NCBI GenBank assembly: GCA_017506865.1
Contig: JAFCMP010000357.1
Coordinates: 253,001 to 317,000, forward strand
Length of the DNA: 64,000 nucleotides
Direction: 5' to 3'
From: Tribonema minus
Lineage: Eukaryota; Sar; Xanthophyceae; Tribonematales; Tribonemataceae
The position numbers were made by a program, and so were the translations under genes. Positions 1 to 13,000 of the stretch are shown here, piece after piece. Numbering within the stretch: position 1 is the stretch's first letter; every line of letters starts with the position of its first letter. The notes under the pieces are model-generated. The model was not told the origin of the DNA. It saw only the letters and a program-made list of their open reading frames with translations, and ran no database searches.

Positions 1-423
1 TGACGCTGTTGAATGGCTGTACCCCTGCCCATTAATTCTCTTCCCGTGAAGCCTTCAGCACCTTCTTCTGCATTGTGACTGAATCAGCCGCCAGCCAAAC
101 AGACATTGTATCAGCTTGAAGCAGGTTGCTCAACCTCCTTGTACGACAAACTGCAAGCATCTTCCTGGAGAGCACATTCATGTTATCAGTGTGGCCAATA
201 AAGCATGGCGTGTCTTGTCGATGCTGTCAAATCGATGATGAATTGTTCATGAGAATTAGGTTTGCTGCACATCAGTAGGGAAGTTGATGGGACGCTGAAC
301 GCTTGTCGCACTATGTACAAATTATGTCGATGCATAATTCAAAGCCGACGATTACATGGCAGTGCCCGCACCGGGTTAATACGAAGGCGACCGCGTAAGA
401 CTTTACAAACGGTCTCAGCAGTC
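1..423. other. No gene recognised; probable last intron of the DUF72 gene
   Basis: No exon with the missing DUF72 C-terminal motif could be found on the minus strand here, and the plus-strand frames are short and unlike the neighbouring coding exons. It is best read as intron sequence downstream of the donor at 427. Confidence 0.4.
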
Positions 424-3032
424 TCACTTGCGTATGGTGGTGGCCCAGTCTTGCATGTCCTTCTTGCCGTACAGTCCTTTGTACTTCCCCTTGGATCCAT
501 GGAAACGCACGTAGCGAAACCGCTTGCCCTCTGACAGGGCGTTGTACTCCCTTGGTGGTGGATGAACGCCTCCGCTGCGGTGTGGCATGCGAAGCGGCGG
601 ACGTGATACATTGTCAACTTGCTGTGGAAGCAAGTTAGGGCAATATAACGCAAACATCAAGTGAAGTGGAGTTGCTGTTGGTGTGCGCTGTTCCCTTTTA
701 AGCAAGTGTTTGATCATGACCCGTGCGTGTGCATTTACTCGGACATACGGGAGCGACCACTGATTGTCAGAGCACAACCATATTGCCAGCGCTACTGTAG
801 GTACTATGCTAAAAGTAGCTTACAAGTCAGACTCTAAGCATACGTCAATGTCCAGTTAACCACGCACACAGGCGTATATTGGACAGTTCCACTGCCGCAC
901 CGCTGTGCCTGTGCTTCACATAACTGACAGCTAAACCTAGGCGCAATTATCACCTGAGTGTTGAGAATGTGCCCTGGGTACAGTGCACCTGCACCAGGTT
1001 GGCGTGGGGGCAGTGCTCAAATGCACGCAGCACGGCTCCGCGCTCTGCCAGCGGGTCCGGCCCCTCTGTGCGCCGCTTCTTCTTTTTGAGCAGATCTTGG
1101 CGTGCGTCTTCATCGAACCAGGAGTCGTGCCGCATCTGTAAAAGTTCAACAGTTCAAACACAGGCAACTTCAACTCAGTTGAGTTGTTACTTCATGCATG
1201 CGAAGGCTGATATGTTGGTGCATTAGGGTGGGGGAATTGGCACTGAACTGCTCGCGCCGATGCTTTGAGCAAGCAAACGAGCGGCCTGTGCTGCATTGGG
1301 TTGGGCGCAAGCAAGCATGTGTAAGGGCTGCGTAGGATGCTTCGATCACTCGAGTGATGTGCCTATGTGTCACGACGAGCAGCAATGCAGAGTTTACAAC
1401 AGTGTGGCGTCGCAGCGCAGCCGGGGGTCAGAGTTACTTGGCGATGATATTTCTTTTTGCTGTAGGTAACAGAATGTAGCACAAGATTCTGTGACAAGGA
1501 GTAGTAGTGTTCTGCAATCTGAGGTGAGGTGCTTGGGGAAGTACCTCAAGTACTGAGCAGCATGTATTGCGACGTGCCCCAAATGCGCGCAAGGAATCTC
1601 GAACCAACTTCAGGTGCCTTCCCTGAGGTAGACTGCATTTGCTGATCACAAGTCAGTGCAGGTTCAAGCACCCTGGTGACCCTAACACTTGCGTGTGCTG
1701 GCATCAGCCAGCTGCGACACCAATATGCAGCCTGGAGCCCATATGCGAGCCCCAGCATCATGCCCATCATCCAAACACGTGCGTTTCCCATAGTTAACCC
1801 TCATCTTCGACCACAACACTGAGTTGAAGTATGTGTACTCTCTTGAAAGCGCACCTCAAAAGCGTGATCCACGTGAGGTGGCAGCAGCGGCAGCAGGTCG
1901 GTGATTCTCCGCAGGTTCTCGCACGTCGCCCGGAACCCGCCTGAGAACTGCCACAGGATCGCTCCGAGGCACGGTCCCAGGCCCAGATACAGCGCTTTCC
2001 TTGCCTCCCACGCCTGCCTGAACTCGCCGTCAATGTTGAGCGCCTTGCCGTGAGTGAATAGCCTCTCTGCTTTGACCACTAGCGCCCCCCTACGGGCGGC
2101 CCAGCGGTTAAACCAGGAGTTGATGACATAGGGCTTTGGCGGTCCGTAGAAGGTGTTGTTGAGCTCCAGAGCCCCAAAGTGCTTAGCGTAGTACGCGTGC
2201 TCGTTCACGTCGTACTCTGGGTAGAAAGTGCTCTTCCAGGAGTTGTACCTGGGAAGGTCGCAAGGGCCAACACAGGTGGTAACAAGCACCACTCGTCATT
2301 GTGGTATTGTCAAGGCAGTTGGTTCATTCAAGGCTGAGAGGTTGCTGCAGGACAAAGTTTGTGGTTTGAGGTGGCTTTGAGCAACTTGAAGTGAGCTCAC
2401 TGGCGGCCCATGTGTGAGAAACAGGATTCTTGATGTTTGAGCTCACAGGTGTGTTGCTCCTGTCTAGCCAATGCTGCCCAGACATGAACACTCTGCAGCC
2501 TTGGGACGGTGATGCCTTGATTGCTTCAAATGTCAGAGCGATCAATTGGCGCTCCTGATATCTCCACTTCAGCCGTGAGCACTGAAATAGCCTCAGGCTG
2601 CAATATTGCTTATTTGTTATTGCCTTCTGGACCACCTGATATGGCCCTGGCATGTGCAATGAAGCTGTACCTTCAGCTGCAACTAGAGCTTGCCATGTTA
2701 CGAGCTGATTGTCGAGCAGCGTCCCCTTCGGTACCTCGAATAACAATGCTACATGCGAGATCGCAGGTTCAAGCACAGTAGAACGTGTAACACACTGGCA
2801 CACGTGTAACACACAGGCACTAGCACTGGCAGCGCCCAACGAAGGCAGTCAGGGATCATGTCTGGGCATTCAAGACAACACCGCCGGCGAATGGTATACA
2901 GAGCAGGTATGAGGCTCACTTGAACCCGGAGGTTCCGATGAAGACTTCATCGACGAGATCCAAGGGCACAAGCCCTGAGTCCGGCAAAGTGTCTGCATCC
3001 GATGCGCTCTCTCCCTTGCCCTGCGCTTGCAT
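424..3032 (-). CDS. DUF72 (YecE-like) family protein, C-terminus incomplete
   Basis: Exons read on the minus strand are 3032-2920, 2248-1855, 1135-954 and 574-428, and phases agree at every junction. The protein starts MQAQGKGESASD and carries the DUF72 landmarks in order: VFIGTSGFK at the end of exon 1, YNSWKSTFYPEY and the LNNTFYG block in exon 2, AFE-MRHDSWF across the exon 2/3 join, and YVRFHGSKGKYKGLYG in exon 4. DUF72 proteins adopt a TIM-barrel-like fold; their function is not established. The frame meets TGA at 426-424, but a good donor (GTGAGA) overlaps it. The usual C-terminal VY.(Y/F)FNND block is missing after about 278 residues, so I infer that a last exon lies outside the window and that the TGA is intronic. 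An in-frame stop lies upstream of the chosen ATG. Confidence 0.8.
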
Positions 3033-4017
3033 CCTTGAGCCTGGCGAGAGACGAGAGCTTCAACCTGTTCTTCAAACACGTGACCCTCCCGTTTATTCCG
3101 GTAAAGAAACGAGAGGCACCCCCCAACAACAACACACACAACACCACGCTACTGCTGCTGCTTCATGCTCCCTGCGGCAGAAAGGTTGCAAACAGTGCAG
3201 TACTTGCATGAAGGTGCAGTTGCGCGCTCTCTACAATCATCCAAGATGATCAACATGATCAAAAATGCAACAGTGTGAGCAGTGAGCACGGAGTAACAAC
3301 AGTGCAGAACAGAAATTGGCGTGCCCACAAGTGTGATGAATCGAAGAAAAACATGCATTGAACACACCAAACACACATGTGCACGCGCGCGCAGTAACGC
3401 CAAAGGCAGCAGCTCGCAAGCTTCACCTATCCCTTGTGTAAATGCCGTAGATGCCTATCGAGTGCATCAGTGGCCCAGGCAGGTGCCGACTGCCGAAAAC
3501 CGAAGCACAACTCTGTGCTTTCGCGTCAAGCACCGTGCAGCTAGGTCATTGCCACAGCATTATGAGCCCTGGGAATGCAATGCTCGAACCTTGTCTTTTC
3601 GTCGCCTCGCTCCGGTCTTAGGTCTCATCCTACTTAGTCTACACACTGCTATCGAGTCTACTAGGTCTGCTCCTGGGAGAAACAGCCCTGCGTAGCTTGC
3701 TGACACCGCGGGGTCTATGTACACGCTAACGCCGCTTCAACTCCAAGGCTGCTGACGACAGGGCGGGGTGCGCATGCTGCTGCACTGTCAGTTATTGCTG
3801 GCACGCACGCGTCTCTTGTGGTTGCATATGAACAGGATGGCGGCGACCTACTACCCTGCGGCCCTACTAGTGCCCAGAACTGGCGCGGCACTGCTCCTGC
3901 GGCCCGTCACAAAAGCTGAGCCTCTGGCGGCTGTTGAGCCAGAGCCGCCCTTACGGCCGCGCTAATCGCCTACGGTGCGGTGGCGATGCACTCATGGCTA
4001 CGGTGCTGGCCACCAGC
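3033..4017. other. Intergenic stretch between the DUF72 start and the RING gene stop
   Basis: It holds the promoter side of the DUF72 gene and the 3' side of the RING gene. Open frames at 3321-3695 and 3768-3965 (plus) exist, but they show no domain, no convincing splice partners and no conservation that I recognise, so I do not call genes. Confidence 0.4.
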
Positions 4018-5778
4018 CTAATGACAGTGCGTGGGCTCCACGCTGTGTGGAGCGCTGTGCCCTGATTCGAGAAGCCTGCGGCGCGTGCGCATGCGCGACA
4101 GCGAGCAGGGGTGGACGCCCCCTTCGAGTTGCATCTGGCGGGCCAGCACATTCAGGTCCTGCCGACACCCGGGGCACGTCGCCTGCACGCCAGAGCGACG
4201 TTTGCAACTGTTGCTGAGCGGTGCTGGAACATCAGCGCAGAGGATTATAGTGGAGGCTTGCCATGTCTACTACAATAGAAGTACTTCGAAGTATATACTT
4301 TGAGGTGATAATGACCGAGGCCTGGACATTGTGAACATCAAAGCAGTCAGGCACAAATCGGTGTGCGCGATTTTCGAAAAATGTGGTCACACGCTTGCTG
4401 CTCAATTTCTTACATGCTTACACCCTCATATCAGCGAGTGCTTTGAGTGGCTTCTGCATGGGACTGCTGTAGATGAAGCTATAATGCAAGTACATGGAAA
4501 TTTGTGGCTACTGTGCGTGAACAAGCAAGAAACTCACGTGGCTGCGGATCCACTTCTCGAGGCAGCATGAATGCCAGACATGACCGCTGCACAGGCGGCA
4601 AAGCAGAAGCAGCATCACAGAGAGCGCGGTGAGCTTTTTTTACACCATGTGTGCAAGTGAGCACTATGTAAGGTGTCTGCACATGCGGCCAGTGAAATGT
4701 GTTGCTTGCCGACCGTTGGTGCACCCACGGCTCGCCGGCGCATTACTATCAGCAGCATAGTCTGAGCAGAGTCTACCATGGCATGCATGTTGTGGGAAGC
4801 GCTGATAAAATAGACGATGATGGCACACATGGGGCCATGCCTTGGCATCATCCCCCACCAAAGGCAGCGCGTCATTTAAATCACACGCATGTGCACTTGC
4901 TGCGTAAGTTCACAAGTCAGAACCACCTGATTGAGCCTGCTGCGGTGTCAGACGTCACGTACATGTGTGTATGTGTACATGATACATAGTGCATACTTTC
5001 ACAAGTATCACACTTACCAAAAATGGACAACAGCAACTACTACAACTAAGAAATTCATGAGAAGATGTGTGCATTGCACCACAGTGCGTTACTTCCACAC
5101 GGGCGCCAATACGCCAACAACAAGCCACCATCACTGACCAAGGTAGGAGAGTCAGCTCCCGCCCCACAGTGAAGTCCTCCCAGCAGATGGCGCAGCCGTC
5201 GCACTCGTATGACACGATGCCGTGCACTGCATGCCTCTGGCCCTCGACTACCTCCCCCCTCAGTGGCCGCCCTGCTCGCAGTATGCCTACCAGCCAGTCC
5301 GGCAGGCAGGGGTTGGGACAGTAGAAGTCCAAGGTGCGCCTGCGGCAACGTACACGGCGTATGAAAGATTAACCCCACGCGAGGTATATAATTGTTTGTA
5401 CTCAGGCAAAATTTGCTAATAATCAAACATGGATTGGATCACCACGTGTGCGCTAAAAGGCGTGCAACTGAGCTCCAGAATAGGGAAAGCTCACTTCAGC
5501 AAACACTTTGGGCTCGCATGCGCTGACAAAAGCCGTGTTGCCGCTGCGAGGGTCAGCAAAACGCTGACATGCAAATCGAAATGAAAAGCCGCATCCATTG
5601 CAGATTGGTAGCGCGCCTATATTTCATCCCCATCTGCAAGATGCGTGCTGCCCCACCTGTGATGGCGGCTGTGCAGGTGCTCCTTGATGGGAGCATCCCA
5701 ACTTGAAGCAGGTTTCAGGTGATACCGCACGAAGGACTGCCTGGAGTTGTTGGTCACTCTGCTGTGCCTGATGCTCAT
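4018..5778 (-). CDS. RING-H2 zinc-finger protein, probable E3 ubiquitin ligase
   Basis: Four minus-strand exons, 5778-5657, 5339-5139, 4586-4538 and 4182-4018, join in phase to a 178-residue protein. Residues 90-130 form a complete RING-H2 finger: C90-x2-C93, then C108-G-H110, H113-x2-C116 and C127-P-G-C130. The finger is split across three exons, with the Cys108 codon itself interrupted by an intron, which is strong support for the chain. RING-H2 domains recruit E2 enzymes for ubiquitin transfer. No transmembrane segment is evident; the N-terminal 85 residues hold a CPNPC pair but no domain I recognise, and the tail is Arg/His-rich. The chosen ATG (MSIRHSR) is the first in a frame that is also open upstream. 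The substrate is unknown. It sits head to head with the STAR1-like gene. Confidence 0.85.
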
Positions 5779-5890
5779 GAGAACACCTGCTTGCGGCTGA
5801 GGTCGCACGTCCAGCACAAGCTGTGCATAAGCTGCCTGCCCACTCAGGTCTCGGGCTTTTTCACATCAAAACTTCAACCTCAAGATCTGG
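5779..5890. promoter_or_regulatory. Putative bidirectional promoter, RING gene / STAR1-like gene
   Basis: Only 112 bp separate the two start codons of these divergent genes, so their promoters and 5' UTRs must overlap unless one gene has an unseen upstream exon. The AACTTCAACCTCAAG stretch at about 5869-5884 matches a motif common in the introns of this window. Confidence 0.45.
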
Positions 5891-8800
5891 ATGACGGCCC
5901 TGAAGTTCGGGGATCCTCTTAGATTTCTGGCTTCTGGCATTGCTACTGCCGCGCATTGCTGGTGCATGCGCTCGACGCTGAAAGCATCTGGGCTGTCGCA
6001 GCGCATAGTCACCCTGCCCTCTGGCGCTGTCAGGGTGGGAACTGTCGATCCTCCCAGTTCTCTGCTGTCCCTGTTTGGCTTGCTCAGGCCTGCGGTGTCG
6101 CAGCGGCTGGCTGCTGGCGATCAAGACAACGACGGCGATCAACTCTTGGAGAGCCGTACGCTGTGGTCTAACCTCTCCTTCGAAGTTGGCCCAGGTATTC
6201 GACATGTGCAGATGCTTGGTTTGTGGTCCCCGGAATGCCATGCCTTGGCGCTGCTGACGGTGCAGAACACGGTGACCACAAGAAGGCCTGAACGCGAATA
6301 AGTGTCACGCGCACTCTCAAGCTGCCGCTACACCCGCGAACGAGTTCAGCGACGACAAACATGTTTTGCGCGCCTGCGACCACGTTGTGCGAGGCCGGTG
6401 AAGTGCCTCCCAACAGCATCATTGACAAGTTTGCCTGAGCCTTGGCATTTTCAATCCATACGCTAGCCATGCTGCCTTGGTGGTCACCATCGTATGCATC
6501 GCAAGCAGCACAAATTTCTACTGGATCGTGATTGCAGATAGTGGCAAGGCTCGATGAACCCTGAACAGCGCAGTTGGGCAATCAAAGACTGCATTATTGT
6601 CATGTATTCTCCACATGCACCCTGCAGTGTAAGCCCTTGCTCATGAGTATGGTAGTGCACATGGCTTTTTGTATTGCACGGTGCCTGCATCAGTAGGTGA
6701 AGGAACAATGCGTGCAGTCGTGTTGTTCACATGTTTGCCATGATTCTAACGCTTGGTACATGTTGCTGCGCAATCTGCTGCAGGCAGCAGACTGGTTGTG
6801 AGCGGGCCCTCTGGAATTGGCAAGAGCTTGTTGCTGCGCGCCATTGCCAGCCTGGACGCGCTGGCAGAGGGGTCACTGACGCTGCAGCAGGAGAACCAGA
6901 CCCCTGTCAGGTACGTTCGCATTGCCACATTGAATTAGCAGCTGGCATCGGACAGTTGAGGCAGAGGGACCTCTTTGCCAGCACATGAAATGCTACAGCC
7001 ATCGCAGTCTCGAGATCAGTGCTGCCCTGCTGCGCCCGCCGCAGTTGACAGTGTTCCACAGGCTAGCTCACAGGCTAGCTCAGTCTTGATGAACATTCAA
7101 TCGTCCCATGACAGCTGCAGCTGTCGCAGCCGTTGTTGCTATGCTACATAAATGAAAGTCTCAAGTGCGTCAACAAAGGACATGGGTGAGCTTACACTAG
7201 TTTCACTCATCACTCTTTACAATCGTGCTCTGCGTTTTCTGTTTTTCATGCTTGAAACACCACAACGATAGAAAACAGGCCGACACATCCTTGTGGATCC
7301 TGCGATCGCTGCTTGTCAGCATGTTGTGAGGTGTGGCTGCACCATTGTGTGTTAGTTACGGCACAGAAAGCCAGCACCCATGATCTTGCCCCCTCCTCTG
7401 CAGAAACTGCCAACACTGCATGTGTGGTCGCACTGGGGCGTCTGAGCACTGCTACCTTGTCCGCATGTGCAAATGGCGAACCAGGACTGGTGCACCGGCA
7501 CAGCACGCAGAGGGTCACACACAACACGGCGCACTTAGGGCTGACTCTAGACCTAGCTACTTCCGACGCGCCAGTGCTCCCCGCAGCCTGGCATTAACGT
7601 AACTGCCACTGCCTCAAGTGCATATTCGCTTTGCTGTGCCTGTGGCAGTTGGAGCGACATTGGCGTGCCGGCGTGGCGCGCGCGCGTGTCGTACGTGGCA
7701 CAGGCCTCCCCTGACGAGCCGGGGACGCCGGCAGAGTTCTTTGCCAGCGTGCGCGCGTTTGCGGCGCAGAAGGGCCGCGACTTTGAAGACCCCATCAACA
7801 TCGGTCGGTGACTCCCACATCAGTTGAAGATCAGTTGGAGCTTATGTGTAGTTTATTGCATGACTGTTGTTACATGGCATCAGACGTCGAATGTGACTTG
7901 CAACACGGCACAGCTTGCGCCATCACGCATCTTGCATCAGTGCATCAGCAGTGTATTGGGCGGGGAAACACCTTCAGCCTTGCCTTCATAGCAGTTGCTG
8001 CACCCTCCACTGCACAAGCCACACTCACTTCAATGTAGTGCAGCATTACTCTGAGCATATGCGCTTGAACTCTGCAACTCCTTGCCCCTTCTTCATGCTG
8101 TGTGGCGCTGTCGAGAGACTGCCACTGACGCCATGCGACCCTGCACGATCTGCACACACCTGTTCATTGCACAAAACCAGCATGCTCATCTGACCCTGCG
8201 TGACCTCCATGGCCTGCATTTGCTCACTGCACGACTCATCGCCCAGTCTCATCAATGTGCGCTTGTAACTGCATGTTGTGATTGTAACTGTACGTGCAGG
8301 AGCCAGCTGGGGCCTGCCTGCATCGGCATTTGACCAGACTTGGCTGAGTCTGTCTGGCGGCGAGAGGCAGAGAGCGGCACTGGCTATAGCGCTAGCTCTG
8401 AGGCCCGAGGTGCTGCTGTTGGACGAGCCGACAGTGAGTAAAACATCCCCATACCTACATACTCTGCTGAAGTACATGCATACGCACTTGAAGTTGTTGG
8501 GTAGTTGCATTGTGTTGAGTGCTGCAGCATGGCCCTTTGTCATTGCGTGCATTGTCACCTGACTCATGGCTTGCATTGTCACCTGACGTCATCGCCAGTC
8601 CATTGGGTCCGGTCTCGAGTGCCTTGGTACCCAAAGGTTGTGGATCGTGGAGCAGGACACTTCTTGTGTAGCAGTGTGCTGTTGAGAAGTAGGGTATTTG
8701 ATGGTTGGCTGCAGGGCTGAAGCTGGCAGAACCAGCACCTGTGCAATCAGTAGCCAAGTGGAAGAGCAGCTTGCAAGACAGCAGCTGCAGCCCCAATTGT

Positions 8801-9923
8801 CCAAGAAGGCTGTTTTTTTGCTCATCAGCGCAGTCAGTACATCGCTCCTGACACTTCATGAGAGCGGTTTTGGCTGCCAACATTGTGCGCGTCGTGCCCT
8901 GCACCAAGTCTCAGTCTGTCTCTCAAAGAAGAATATGTCACCGGCGCTGCAAGCTTGAATTGGTGGATTGCCCTGTTTGCACCGTCCATACTGGACACTA
9001 TCTGAACAGTGAGTGATTCCTGGGAGATTAGGTACTGTAGGAGTTGTTGACGTTACAGCTGCATAGCTATGCACACATCTCTCCTCATGTATGTGCCTCG
9101 TATGACATTGCCTGCAGTCCGCTCTGGATCCCGAGTCAGTGCTATTAGTGGAGCGCACAATAATTGACAGTGGCATACCTACCATCTGGGTGAGTTGAGC
9201 ACTGCTCATAGTAGCTGCTACTGCTGTGCTACCTGTTTTGTATTGTGTGTACTTGTGATGCATCCCTTTCTACACATGATATGTGATATGTCTCTAAATT
9301 GGCGTGTAGCCGTTCGTGGTGAGTACCAGTCTTAGATGCACAGCAGGTGACAATGGTGGTCTGCTACAATGTATTTGGACCAGGGGCACATTGCCAATCT
9401 AAGGCTGACAGCACATGGTTCTTGGTGATTGTTGTTGGTCTTCTGCTTGCAGTACTGCTGACGGATGCAAAAATTTTGCATCAAATGCCGTTCTTTGCTC
9501 AGGGGGGTCTGGTTCCATGCAGTACTGCTGGTTCCACACGAGACTTGCTGACTCGCTGCTCGCTAGTAGACTCTGTCTTAGCCGCCTGTGTCCATGCATG
9601 TCCACATTACCAGCATGCACACGATGGAGCAATACCCCATTCCTCCTGCACACAGCACAGCACAGCACGCGCATCGCGATTCGCTCTCTTGCTGGAGTGT
9701 GACCGCCTGCCCGACACAGTACCCCTGCATTCATTCATGAATTCACGCATTCATGTCGATCAAACCAGTTCATTCATTTGAATGATCATTCATTCTTTCA
9801 TGCATGAATTCACTCGGTGTGCAGGTGTCGCACAGCCCCGAACAGGCCAAGCGCGTGGCCACTCAGCACCTGGTCCTTGCGCGCGACGCCCCCTACACCA
9901 TCACCGACGCAACCAACGCGTAA
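5891..9923 (+). CDS. STAR1: STAR1/FetA-like ABC transporter ATP-binding subunit
   Basis: Exons 5891-6194, 6784-6910, 7649-7803, 8300-8433, 9118-9189 and 9825-9923 join in phase to a 296-residue ABC ATPase. All catalytic elements are visible: Walker A GPSGIGKS at 109-116, Q-loop VAQ at 160-162, signature LSGGERQ at 213-219, Walker B LLLDEP at 234-239 and the H-loop WVSH at 264-267. The GTPAEFF segment after the Q-loop is typical of the FetA/STAR1 group. The N-terminal 80 residues precede the ATPase fold and could be an organellar leader; that is uncertain. In bacteria FetA works with FetB in iron homeostasis; in plants STAR1 pairs with ALS3/STAR2 in aluminium tolerance. The matching membrane subunit lies immediately downstream. 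The exon 3 donor (GTCGGT) is weak, but it is the only one that keeps the phase. Confidence 0.88.
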
Positions 9924-10099
9924 CCGCGTGTAACAGCATACCCGCAGGGCCCTGCCGTAAGCTTTTACAGTACTGCAGAAAGAACAACCGCCGACACGAC
10001 ACGACGTGCAGTTTGCGGTTAACGCTGAGCAAGCCTCCCGCCTTCCAACTTGAATTTCTGAACTTCAACAAGCACATCTGAGCACCTGTGAGCGCCACG
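9924..10099 (+). promoter_or_regulatory. Short spacer between the STAR1-like and ALS3-like genes
   Basis: Only 176 bp separate the stop of the ATPase gene from the start of the permease gene on the same strand. It must hold both the 3' end of one and the promoter of the other, unless the two are co-transcribed. No terminator-like structure is evident. Confidence 0.35.
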
Positions 10100-13000
10100 A
10101 TGGACTCAGCACAGTTGCAGATGGCGGCGGCCGACGCTGAAAATGCCGCAATGGACGGCACCGTGGGCGGCAGCACCGTCCTGATAAGCTGGTCCCACGT
10201 GTGCCTCGGCATTGCCACGGTCGGCGTCGCAGTGCTCATATCGTCGTGGCAGAAGCTGGGCCTGGAGCGCGCGTACGTGGTGGCAACGGCGCGCGCGACT
10301 GTGCAGCTGGCAGTGCTCGGCTACGTTCTGGTGCCGTGCTTCAACCACCCGCGCTGGTGGGCCTCGCTGCTCATCGTCAACTGCATGGGGCTCATAGGTA
10401 AGTGCGCTCTGCAGCTTGTGCGCACGTCGAGAGAGGGTTGGTGCTCATCGTTAACGGCATGGGTCTCATTGATGAGCGCTCTGCAGCGTGCACGCGTTGA
10501 GCGGGTTGAAGTTAGGGTCACAAAGTTTGGTATGCGTGCGTTGAGGATGGTGTAGCGGGAGCTGCGGTATTCACGACTGCTGGATGCTTGACGTTCACCT
10601 GACTTTTGTCTGCATGTGCATCGCAGCGCGCTCAGCTCTGTGCTCATCTACATTAAACTCCCATGCGCGGCTACACGTCGCTGGCTGCTCACTGGTCCCT
10701 TGTGTGCGGCCAGCACGATAGCCTACCCTGCCCCAATTTGCTATGTTTCTCATGTGGTTCCGTGGGGGTTAAGTCTGGAGGAATCGTAAATATGTTTCAG
10801 CACACAATGATCATGTCACCGTGCCCTGCGACTACTTGATGAGTGCGCCCTGCCTCACGCGCAGCAACATACCTTGATACCCTTCTGTGACACCACAATG
10901 CAACAAATTTCACTTGCTGTTCGCCGCCACTGCCGCCGTCGCCGCCTTCCAGCTGCGCGCGAGGCCACAGCGCGCGCCAAATACGTCTACAAGGGCCTGT
11001 ACGCGCGTGTGTGGCTGAGCGTTGTGCTGCCCAGTATACTCGTACTCACGGGCGCACTCATGTACATCATACCGGTGGAGCCGTGGTGGGCGCCGCAATA
11101 CTTCATCACCATGGCTGGCATGATGGTGCGTCATTGGTGGTATGTATGCATGTATGTATGTATGGACTTGAAGTTGTAATTTGATGTGCCGTGGTGGGCG
11201 TCGCAGTACTTCATCACCATGGCGGGCATGATGGTGAGTGTGATTGGTAGCGTGTATGTATGTATGGATGGATGGATTTGAAGTTGCCATTTTATGTGCA
11301 GGAGGCTCGTGCGTATTTGCTTGAAGGAAGAGGAACAGACGTGCCAATCCTCTTCGCGGTCACACCGTCCTTGATTGTCAATGGCAATGGTTAGCATGAA
11401 AAGACGCTCATGCTGTAATGAGCGTGCTTGTTGCGCTCGGTTCACACGCCCATGTATGGCCAAAAGTAGGCCATGCACGTGGAATGAGCATTCATTGCAA
11501 GCGTGCCACTTCGGACCAGCTTTTGGCTGCAATGAGTTTCTCTAACTAAACATGCAGCTCTCCCCTTGCTTTACATCTGATGCATTGTTTCAGCTGAACC
11601 ATGTTGGCATTGATATCAACCAGCATTGTAGAAATCACGCGGCATTGGTCATGGAACGCTCCTGCCGCATGATGCCGTAACTGCGATGTTTTTGCTGTTG
11701 CAGTTGAACAACGCGCTCAACGCCATCAGCGTCGGCCACACCGGGTTTCTCACGGCGCTTTATGAGAAGCGTCAGTGTGTGGACGCCAGGCTTGCCAAGG
11801 GCGCTACGCGCTGGGAGGTGAGCACTGCTTCATGTATTAGCATGTACTTGAGTGTACATTTGTGGGAGCATAAAGCTTCACTAGTGTCAGTGACATTTGG
11901 TTGAGTGGTGTACTTTCAAGCCAGTGGCATCAACCAGTGCTGTACTGTCTGAAACACGCCATCAAGTGTGCTGGACGTGTATACTGCATGTCCATGCTTG
12001 CAAGCAAGTGACAGCCATTTGCATCTGACGTATTGTTGCCTTTGACATGTACTGGCCTGCATTCTGAAGTCGCGACTTCAAAATATCACGATGCATTGAC
12101 GTAGGCTGGAATTGCCACCTTCATTCAAAGCATTGCATTTTCATCGCACCATCTTCATCTGCTTGCTGCAGAAGTACGCCACTGCTGCTACATGCATCGT
12201 GTAGGCAGTAACAGCCATGGCATTGCTTGATGCAGGTAGCAGTTTCCGCCAAGTATTTTATTGCACAGCTTGCTCGCCACCGCCACCGCTCCATTCAGCT
12301 TACCACGGCACTCCCTCTGGCGGTGATGCACCCAATTAGGCTGGGTAGGATGGTAGGCAGAGAGCAGGCACGATTATGTTCCATGCTCTATTTGTCATGC
12401 TGCACGCTTTGCACAAGATGCTCTGCTTTGTTTTAGTACCGCATAAGTGTGCAAGTACATGCGCAGTGCTTTTGACCTTGTTATATGTGATGGGCACTTG
12501 ACATCAGACTGCGGTAATCACAGGTGTGCTAACACTCGTGTTGTGCACACAGGCGGTGCGCCCTCTGGTCATCTCCAGCATGCGCACCGGTCTCACCCCC
12601 ACACTCAACAACATGCGAGTGCTGGGGCTGGTGTCCATCCCTGGAATGATGGCAAGTGCACAGGCTTGTGTGAATGTCATGTAGGGGGCAGTCAGCGAAT
12701 CATCTGCTACGCATGGCAGTACTTGAATGGCCTGCAACGTAGTTCTCATGCGGCACACAGCATGGCAAATGCTGATGCAGCTGGCAAACAGCCTTCCTTC
12801 AAATGATCGCCACAGAAGCACTTCATGATTGCTGAATGGTTTGAAGTTGCATACCTGAGCAGCAATCCACAACACAACACCCTGCCATTGGCCACACTTG
12901 CAGCAGCTTAGCCCTTGCCCACCAGCCACAATGTGCAACACACTGCAGTTACGTGGAGCGCTGCTACCCTTATTGCATGCGGCTGTGCATCAACGACTCA

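Noticed and set aside
2740-2790. GCAGGTTCAAGCAC-like strings (also near 1660) resembling a tRNA T-arm
   Set aside because: No matching acceptor, D or anticodon arms could be folded around them.
3768-3965. Small plus-strand frame MRMLLHCQLLL...
   Set aside because: GC-rich and open, but only 65 codons, with no homology I recognise and no promoter or splice context.
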